A DNA stretch of 64,000 bases from CAVWDU01 sp963840725 (GTDB lineage: Bacteria; Pseudomonadota; Gammaproteobacteria; Pseudomonadales; Halieaceae): contig CAWIZY010000004.1 in the NCBI GenBank assembly GCA_963840725.1, positions 434,001 through 498,000 of the forward strand, given 5' to 3'. Shown here in pieces: positions 58,102-64,000 of this stretch (positions are counted from its first letter, which is position 1; every line of letters starts with the position of its first letter). Position numbers and translations under genes: made by a program. Below the pieces are notes generated by a model. The model had not been told where the DNA came from, searched no databases, and worked only from the letters and a program-made list of their open reading frames with translations.

Positions 58102-59353
58102 TCAGCCATCACGAAATGTGGCATTCACATCTTTCTGATCCGCGTAGCGGCGCAGTTCCGCACGGCCCACAACCATACGGTGTACCTCGTCCGGGCCGTC
58201 CGCCAACCGCAGAGTGCGCTGGGCCATATACATGTGAGCCAACGGCGTATCCTGTGACACCCCGAGCGCGCCAAACATCTGGATAGCCTCGTCGACAATA
58301 CGAATCGCCACATTGGGCACCTTGGTCTTGATCATGGATATCCACACCCGGGCCTCTTTCGGGTCCACGTTATCCATCATCCATGCAGTCTTGAGCGTCA
58401 GTAGTCGAGCTTGTTCAATATCCATCCGCGCGTTGGCAACAATATCAACGTTACCACCGAGTCGCGCCAGAGGCTTGCCGAAGGCAGTGCGTGAAACCGC
58501 CCGCTGACACAGCAATTCAAGTGCCCGCTCAGCGGCGCCGATAGCGCGCATGCAGTGGTGTATGCGCCCCGGGCCGAGTCGGCCCTGGGATATCTCGAAG
58601 CCTCGACCCGGACCGAGAATGATGTTGTCCCGGGGAACCCGCACATTGTCAAAGCGCTGGTGCATGTGCCCGTGTGGAGCGTCGTCCATGGAGAACACGT
58701 GCATGGGCCGAATATTCTCAAATCCCTGCGCATCGGTGGGCACCAGGATCTGGGACTGCTGCAGGTGTTTGGGTGCCTCGGGGTCTGTCTTCACCATGAC
58801 AATCATGATTTTACAGCGTGGGTCGCCAGCACCAGACACGTAGTGCTTCTCGCCATTGATCACCCATTCATCGCCCTCCAATCTCGCCTCGGTGCAGATA
58901 TTGGTGGCATCAGAAGAGGCGACTCCCGGCTCGGTCATCGCATAGGCGGAACGGATTTCGCCATTCAGCAAGGGCTTTAACCACTGTTCCTGCTGAGCTT
59001 CGGTGCCGTACTTGTGGAGCACCTCCATGTTCCCTGTATCGGGGGCGCTGCAGTTGAATACCTCGGCGGCGATAGAGGACTTACCCATTTCCTCAGCCAG
59101 GTAGGCGTACTCGACGGTGCTCAGGCCCGACCCGCTTGCGCCATCGGTCAGGAAAAAATTCCACAGACCACGAGCCCGGGCCTTTTCCTTGAGCGTCGAC
59201 ATGATCTCCGTCTGCCTGTCGGTGAACTGCCAGCGGTCGCCGCTGGCAACCTCCTGCGTGATACTCCTGCTCCAGCGGCGTGATTTCATCCTCGGTAAAG
59301 GCCTTGACCTCCGCCAATAACGGCGCCAATTTAGCGCTGATACCCAAATCCAT
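58102..59353 (-). CDS. Acyl-CoA dehydrogenase (one frameshift near the N-terminus)
   Basis: A FAD-dependent acyl-CoA dehydrogenase, 416 residues when corrected. The N-terminus MDLGISAKLAPLLAEVKAFTEDEITPLEQEYHA is in one frame and the rest (ASGDRWQFTDRQ onward) in another. One extra base near 59253 explains this exactly (1252 nt = 417 codons + 1). Features are AYAMTEPGVASSDATNI, the FAD-binding EWVINGEKHYVSGAG, PLARLGGNVDIVANARMDIEQAR and a C-terminal MFGALGVSQDTPL where the family has QxxGGxG. It resembles the larger FadE-type enzymes acting on branched or bulky acyl-CoAs. Confidence 0.88.
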
Positions 59354-59412
59354 ACTCTTTCTCCACGTTTAAGGTAAACACTGGCACCAACAACGCAATC
59401 GCCAGGCACCGA

Positions 59413-61119
59413 TTACCGAGTGCTGTCCAGCGCCTCAGTATACTCTTCCTTCAACTGTCGCTTGAAAATCTTGCCCGAAGCAATGCGCGGCAGCTGCCCC
59501 TCTCTAAACCAGATGTGGGCGGGAATCTTGAAGCTTGCAAGCTGTTCGCCAAGGTACGCGCGCAGAGCGTCAACATCCAGCTTCTCGCCTGCCCGCAGCA
59601 CCACCGCCGCTCCCACTAGCTCACCGAGACGCTGATCCGGCAATCCGAATACGGCCGCCTCCGCGATGGCGGGGTGGGCGAACAACGCGGCCTCGACTTC
59701 AACCGTGCTGATATTTTCACCACCACGAATGACAATCTCCTTGATCCGGTCGACAATGTAGACAAAACCTTCCTCATCAAGGTAGCCAACATCGCCGGTA
59801 TGAAACCAACCGTCAACAAAGGCCTCACGGGTGGCTTCCGGCTTATTCCAGTAACCCAGCACGTTAGCCGGTGACTTGATACAGACCTCACCGCGCTGAC
59901 CCATAGGCAATGTCTGACCACGGTCATCGACAATCCGAAAATCAGTCACCGCCGGAACGACCCGGCCAGTGCTACTGGGTCTGTCGCGATAGGCGTTGCC
60001 CACATTAACAGCGCCCAACGCGTTGGTCTCCGTGAGCCCGTAACCGATGCCAGGAGTCGCTTTTCGAAAAGCCCCGCTGATCTTGGCTACCTGATCGGGC
60101 GGCCGCGCCGCGCCGCCGGCCATAATGTCCGCCAGAGAAGATAGATCCCGATCCGATTCCGCAGCGGCGGCCTGCAATTCCGCCGACATGGTCGGCACAC
60201 CATTGAACCAGGTGACGCGCTCTGCCTCGATCAGACGCAACGCCTCTTGCGGGTCCCATTTATGCATAAGCACCAGTTTTCTGCCGATCAACAGCGACAT
60301 CAGAAACGCCGAATGACTGCCGGTGCAATGAAACAGCGGCACAGTCAATAATCCCGCCGCAGGCCAGCGTTTTCCTGAACCGGACGGCGGCACCGCCCGG
60401 TTGGTCGCATGACCGAGCAGAAACCAGCTATACAAGGCAGAAAGAATACCCCGATGGGACGACAGAGCGCCTTTGGGGTGCCCCGTGGAGCCCGAGGTAT
60501 ACATGATGGTCGCGGGGTCGTCCGCGCCCAGTGGCACTTCCGGCATAGCACGGCCCGCAAAGGCGGCGCACACATCGGCGAAAGGCTGGTGATCGAATGC
60601 GATATCGCCACATTCGTCAACGCTGATCACGCGCAGTTTATGCTTGGCGGCGATGGGCAACAGCCGTTCAATCCGGGTTCGATCCGCTATCGCCAGGCTG
60701 GCGCCGCTGTCACCAAAACCATAATCCAGTTCCTCCGAAGTCCACCAGGCATTCATTGGCACTGCGACGGCTCCCACAGAGACGATGGCAATAAAGCTCA
60801 TAATCCACTGCGGATTATTACGACTTAAAATGGCCACTCGATCTCCGGGTACTATGCCGAAGGTATGGATCAGGGCGCTAGCCAGCTCCGCGCTGCGTTG
60901 ATAACACTCGCCAAAGGTATAACGCTCATCGCGGTAGACCAGGAAATCCTTATCCGCATGCCGCAGCATGGCGCGGCTGTACTCGCACAGATCGGCGGGC
61001 ATCGCAGCATAATTGCGATAGAGGACACCATTGATCTCGACGGTATCCAGGGCAAAGGGCTGACCGGCAGCCGTCAGTTCAGCTACGGCGCGGTCTATTT
61101 TCGCCAGTTCAGTCGTCAT
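59413..61119 (-). CDS. AMP-binding acyl-CoA synthetase
   Basis: A 568-residue acid:CoA ligase. Motifs seen are the P-loop MYTSGSTGHPKGALSSH, the A5-type GYGLTETNALG, the hinge YIVDRIKEIVIRGGENISTVEVE, and a C-terminal IASGKIFKRQLKEEYTE with the catalytic Lys. It activates the free acid that enters the pathway; the chain type is not decided by sequence, and medium-chain, aromatic or steroid-side-chain acids are all possible. It lies between three acyl-CoA dehydrogenase genes in the same direction, with short gaps. Confidence 0.92.
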   Translation of the reverse strand: MTTELAKIDRAVAELTAAGQPFALDTVEINGVLYRNYAAMPADLCEYSRAMLRHADKDFLVYRDERYTFGECYQRSAELASALIHTFGIVPGDRVAILSRNNPQWIMSFIAIVSVGAVAVPMNAWWTSEELDYGFGDSGASLAIADRTRIERLLPIAAKHKLRVISVDECGDIAFDHQPFADVCAAFAGRAMPEVPLGADDPATIMYTSGSTGHPKGALSSHRGILSALYSWFLLGHATNRAVPPSGSGKRWPAAGLLTVPLFHCTGSHSAFLMSLLIGRKLVLMHKWDPQEALRLIEAERVTWFNGVPTMSAELQAAAAESDRDLSSLADIMAGGAARPPDQVAKISGAFRKATPGIGYGLTETNALGAVNVGNAYRDRPSSTGRVVPAVTDFRIVDDRGQTLPMGQRGEVCIKSPANVLGYWNKPEATREAFVDGWFHTGDVGYLDEEGFVYIVDRIKEIVIRGGENISTVEVEAALFAHPAIAEAAVFGLPDQRLGELVGAAVVLRAGEKLDVDALRAYLGEQLASFKIPAHIWFREGQLPRIASGKIFKRQLKEEYTEALDSTR

Positions 61120-61168
61120 TCAGGAAACCGCGCAGAACCGGCGCTGTTGCAACTCCGACAAGAGAACA

Positions 61169-62311
61169 CTAAAAACCACTCAGTCGGGCAAAGCGATCCA
61201 GATGATACTCGTAGCCGCCAAAACAGTGTTGGACAACGCGAGCTCGTTTGATAAACCAGCCTATCTCGTGTTCATCGGTCATGCCGATACCACCGTGCAT
61301 CTGGATTGCCTCACTGGTCGCGCGCTGCGCCACTTCGCACAGTTTGGCTTTGGCCGCACTGGCCAGCAGGGGCAATTGCGGATCACCCGCGTCGATCGCC
61401 TGCAAGGCTTTCAGAACAATTGATCGGGCCAGTTCCAGTTCGGCGAACAGCTCTGCCGATCGGTGCTGTAAACCCTGAAAAGAACCGATGGCGCGACCAA
61501 ATTGTTGGCGATCTTTCATATAGGCCAGGGTCCGCTCAAACGCCTCACTGGCGACCCCCAGCAGTTCTGCTGCCAGACCAATATTGGCAATATCCAGGGC
61601 GCGTTCCAGGCCACTCCAGGCCTCCCCCTCAGCCCCTAGACGATGGACTGCGGGCACTCGCACGTCGAGAAAACTCAGGGCGCCAGCGCAGCGCGAATCC
61701 ACCATATTGCGGCGCTCAATGGTCAGTCCCGGCGTATCTGCGTCGACCAGAAATGCAGTCAGGCCGGCGGTGTCGCCTGCCGCGCCACCTGTGCGCGCCA
61801 CCACAACAAAGGTCTCGGCGCTGGCCGCATCCAGCACCAGCAGCTTGGAACCGGACAAGCGGTAATCGTTGTCACCGTCTGCGACCGCAGCCAGCTCGAT
61901 CTGCCCCGGCGCGTGGTGGCCGGTCTCCTGCAAGGCCAGCGAGACCAGTTTTTCACCGCTGGCAATAAGCGGCAGCATTTCCGCTCGCTGGGAGGGGTCC
62001 GCCAACTCTGCAATAACCGTGGCCGCGATCAACACCGTTGACTGCAGCGGGCTGGCCGATAGGTTGCGGCCCGCCTGCTCCAAAACCAGTCCCAACCCGG
62101 TGTAACCGTAACCAAGCCCACCGTACTCTTCCTCAATGGCAATACTCGACCAGCCCATTGCCACCATTTCCTGCCAGACTTCGGGCGAATAGCCGATCTT
62201 GTCGGCGGTATCACGCAACTCGCGCAAATGGGAGACCGTCGCCTTTTGAGCGAGAAAGCCCGCCGCGGCGTCTTTCAGCATCTGCTGCTCTTCGCTAAGT
62301 ACCAATGCCAT
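61169..62311 (-). CDS. Acyl-CoA dehydrogenase (partner B)
   Basis: A 380-residue acyl-CoA dehydrogenase homologue. The N-terminal helical domain (LSEEQQMLKDAAAGFL) and C-terminal domain (DRQQFGRAIGSFQGLQHRSAELFAELELARS; QMHGGIGMTDEHEIGWFIKRARV) are present. The middle beta domain is more diverged: LALQETGHH replaces the usual FAD-contacting TEP segment. Such diverged members often form a heteromer with a neighbour. The adjacent dehydrogenase gene 22 bp upstream (62334-63515) is the likely partner. ATG 62311 gives the family N-terminus. Confidence 0.9.
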   Translation of the reverse strand: MALVLSEEQQMLKDAAAGFLAQKATVSHLRELRDTADKIGYSPEVWQEMVAMGWSSIAIEEEYGGLGYGYTGLGLVLEQAGRNLSASPLQSTVLIAATVIAELADPSQRAEMLPLIASGEKLVSLALQETGHHAPGQIELAAVADGDNDYRLSGSKLLVLDAASAETFVVVARTGGAAGDTAGLTAFLVDADTPGLTIERRNMVDSRCAGALSFLDVRVPAVHRLGAEGEAWSGLERALDIANIGLAAELLGVASEAFERTLAYMKDRQQFGRAIGSFQGLQHRSAELFAELELARSIVLKALQAIDAGDPQLPLLASAAKAKLCEVAQRATSEAIQMHGGIGMTDEHEIGWFIKRARVVQHCFGGYEYHLDRFARLSGF

Positions 62312-62333
62312 ATTTATACTCCGCTGTTTGTTG

Positions 62334-63515
62334 CTAGGCGTCAGGCAACCCAAGGACACGTTTTGCGATGATATTCAGCTGAATTTCCGAGGTGCCGCCT
62401 TCGATGGAGTTACCCTTGGAGCGCAGCCAGTCGCGGCTTAGAGTGCCGCCACCGTAGGCCTCGCCGTCCCACCCCAGAGCCGGCTCGCCCAGGGCCGCCA
62501 GATTGAGTTCATTGCGGCGCTTGTTGAGCTCGGTGCCATAGTATTTGAAAATACTCGAGGCAGGGCCAAGGCCCTTGCCCGCTCGGGCCTCGTCACCCAC
62601 CCGGGCCATGGTCGCTGCAAACACCGAGGCATCTAATTGATATTGGGCAATTGATTGGCGCAGGATACCATTGGCAAGTCGACCGCTGGCATCAGTGCCG
62701 AGACTCTCCACCGCCAACTCACCCATCGATCGCTTCGCCGCAGTGCCAAAAGCGGAGATCATTTCGCGCTCATGTGTGAGCAAATACTTGGCGATGGTCC
62801 AGCCCTTGCCCTCTTCACCCACCCGATTCTTTTTCAGCGCTTTGACGTTGTCAAAGAAGGTCTCGCAAAACGGTGAGGAGCCGCTGATCAGCCTGATCGG
62901 ACGCACCGTGACCCCGGGGTCGGCCATATCAAACAGGACAAAGCTGATTCCCTCATGCTTGCTGCCGCTGCTGTCGGTGCGCACCAGGCAAAAAATCCAG
63001 TCGGCCTTGTCAGCATAGGACGTCCATATTTTCTGGCCGTTGATCAGGTAGTGGTCGCCCTGATCGTCAGCGCGGGTTGCAAGGCTGGCCAGGTCCGAGC
63101 CGGCATTGGGCTCTGAGTAGCCCTGGCACCAGCGAATCTCACCGCGAGCAATTTTGGGCAGGTGCTCCCGCTTCTGCTCTTCGCTGCCGAACTCAAGCAA
63201 CGCGGGCCCCAACATGGAAATACCAAAGCTGTCCAGGGCTCGCCGGGCGCCGATCCGCGCCATCTCCCCGGCAAGGATCTTTGCGTGGGCACGGTCGAGG
63301 CCCGCACCACCGTAGTCTTCAGGCCATTCGGGAACGGTCCAACCCTTCGCGGCCATCAGGTCGCACCAGATTTTCTGGTCAGGGTGATTGATTTCGGGTT
63401 GGCGACCACCGTTATAGAAGTCCTCAAAACTTTTTACTGGCTCACGCATAGCGGCCGGGCAATGCTGCTCCAGCCAGGCCGCCGTTTCTTCGCGGAACTG
63501 TTCCAGATCGCTCAC
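62334..63515 (-). CDS. Acyl-CoA dehydrogenase (partner A)
   Basis: A 393-residue acyl-CoA dehydrogenase with WPEDYGGAGLDRAHAKI, the FAD/substrate segment WCQGYSEPNAGSDLASLATRA, NGQKIWTSYADKADWIFCLVRT and the C-terminal GTLSRDWLRSKGNSIEGGTSEIQLNIIAKRVLGLP. The EGGTSE motif is typical of enzymes acting in steroid or branched-chain degradation. It starts at GTG 63515 behind GAGAGGTAA. It is the first gene of the minus-strand cluster, 36 bp downstream of a promoter with a palindromic operator. Confidence 0.93.
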   Translation of the reverse strand: MSDLEQFREETAAWLEQHCPAAMREPVKSFEDFYNGGRQPEINHPDQKIWCDLMAAKGWTVPEWPEDYGGAGLDRAHAKILAGEMARIGARRALDSFGISMLGPALLEFGSEEQKREHLPKIARGEIRWCQGYSEPNAGSDLASLATRADDQGDHYLINGQKIWTSYADKADWIFCLVRTDSSGSKHEGISFVLFDMADPGVTVRPIRLISGSSPFCETFFDNVKALKKNRVGEEGKGWTIAKYLLTHEREMISAFGTAAKRSMGELAVESLGTDASGRLANGILRQSIAQYQLDASVFAATMARVGDEARAGKGLGPASSIFKYYGTELNKRRNELNLAALGEPALGWDGEAYGGGTLSRDWLRSKGNSIEGGTSEIQLNIIAKRVLGLPDA

Positions 63516-63550
63516 GGAATTACCTCTCGCTCAGGTTTCAAGGGGATTTG

Positions 63551-63579
63551 AACATATAGTATGTTTTACCAACGTTCAA
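63551..63579 (-). promoter_or_regulatory. Promoter and palindromic operator of the acyl-CoA operon
   Basis: On the minus strand TTGAAC (63579-63574) and TATGTT (63556-63551) are spaced by 17 bases. The -10 box lies in a perfect 15-bp palindrome, AACATATAGTATGTT (63551-63565). An outer TTGAAC/GTTCAA inverted pair also brackets the site. A dimeric repressor of TetR, FadR or GntR type bound here would block RNA polymerase. No regulator gene for it is in the window. Confidence 0.75.
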
Positions 63580-63646
63580 GTATTATCTGGGCCGCAGCAG
63601 GCTGAGATCCCAGAGCCAACTGACGCAATGCGAAAAAGACGCAACA

Positions 63647-63680
63647 CAAAAAAGGCCAGCCTGCGGGAGCAGGCTGGCCT
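63647..63680 (-). terminator. Intrinsic terminator of the downstream-window RND gene
   Basis: On the minus strand AGGCCAGCCTGC and GCAGGCTGGCCT form a perfect 12-bp stem with a 4-base loop, followed by TTTTTT. It ends the transcript of the exporter gene at 63704-64000 before the acyl-CoA operon promoter. Confidence 0.92.
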
Positions 63681-63703
63681 GGCGTACCTCACGCGTTGAC
63701 CGC

Positions 63704-64000
63704 TTAGGTGCTAGCCGCCATTGTCGGCTCGCCACCCGTGGTGTCAGCAGCCTGGGCGGGTTTGGGCTTGATCAGGAAAAAGGCCAGCGCTGGCATCAGG
63801 ATCAAGGCTCCAAACATATTCCAGATAAACATAAAGGTCAGCAGTATGCCCATATCCGCTTGAAACTTGATAGGCGACAAGGCCCAGGTAATAACCCCTG
63901 CAGCGAGCGTGACACCGATCAAGGCCACCACCCGGCCGGTGAAATTAAGGGTTTCATAATAAGCGGTGGTCAGATCCAGGCCCTCTCGCTCTTTGGCCAG
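63704..64000 (-). CDS. RND/MMPL-family exporter, C-terminal part (truncated by window edge)
   Basis: The last 98 residues of an MMPL-type transporter. The frame is open to the window edge and reads LAKEREGLDLTTAYYETLNFTGRV, then membrane helices VALIGVTLAAGVITWAL and LTFMFIWNMFGALILMPALAFFLI with the conserved FQADMGILL between them. A short hydrophilic tail ends the protein. It differs from the 1352-3964 exporter. Exporters of this type often neighbour lipid or acyl-CoA catabolic clusters in this bacterial group. Confidence 0.85.
   Translation of the reverse strand: MAKEREGLDLTTAYYETLNFTGRVVALIGVTLAAGVITWALSPIKFQADMGILLTFMFIWNMFGALILMPALAFFLIKPKPAQAADTTGGEPTMAAST

Overview
The window is a chromosomal segment of a GC-rich gammaproteobacterium. 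Gene order matches Pseudomonas and E. coli in two long housekeeping blocks. Together with a PPi-type phosphofructokinase, an RND/MMPL exporter and an acyl-CoA catabolic operon, this suggests a marine Cellvibrionales/Halieaceae-like lineage (inference; no 16S rRNA is present). All but about 10% is coding. No insertion sequence, prophage or CRISPR array was seen.

Layout. 1-5.3 kb: end of rnt, a LON-domain protein, a Cys-cluster protein, an RND exporter and mpl. 5.5-9.2 kb: PPi-dependent phosphofructokinase and inorganic pyrophosphatase, then an M15 peptidase and sfsA. 9.5-23.1 kb: a block in Pseudomonas order, dksA-gluQ-(cbrX-like)-cbrA-cbrB-(crcZ-like RNA)-pcnB-folK-dNK-panB-panC-acs. 23.3-27.2 kb: a secreted Asp-box (BNR) protein and a lipocalin. 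27.5-43.8 kb: the classical pnp-rpsO-truB-rbfA-infB-nusA-rimP-tRNA-fMet-tRNA-Leu-secG-tpiA-glmM-folP-ftsH-rlmE/yhbY block. 43.8-51.5 kb: feoAB and an unknown gene lie between yhbY and a greA-carB-carA operon. 51.7-63.5 kb: a short-chain dehydrogenase and, on the minus strand, a large acyl-CoA degradation cluster. 63.7 kb to the end: the C-terminus of a second RND exporter.

Three regulatory items stand out. (1) Between cbrB and pcnB there is a near-consensus sigma-54 promoter followed by an RNA-like region with repeated AANAANAA (Hfq/Crc-type) motifs. It is built as a duplicated module and looks like a CrcZ-type decoy RNA outside Pseudomonas. A 58-codon membrane ORF overlaps the cbrA start, as cbrX does. 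(2) carAB is preceded by a good sigma-70 promoter, an 18-codon leader peptide with five arginines, and an intrinsic terminator, which suggests translation-coupled attenuation. (3) The acyl-CoA operon starts at a sigma-70 promoter whose -10 box lies inside a perfect 15-bp palindrome, a probable repressor operator. A good Fur box precedes feoAB.

Quality warning: pnp (six indels), truB (five) and one acyl-CoA dehydrogenase (one) carry single-base indels. Eleven fall within about 2.2 kb (28.6-30.8 kb), and the corrected lengths match the families. I read these as local assembly error, not gene decay.
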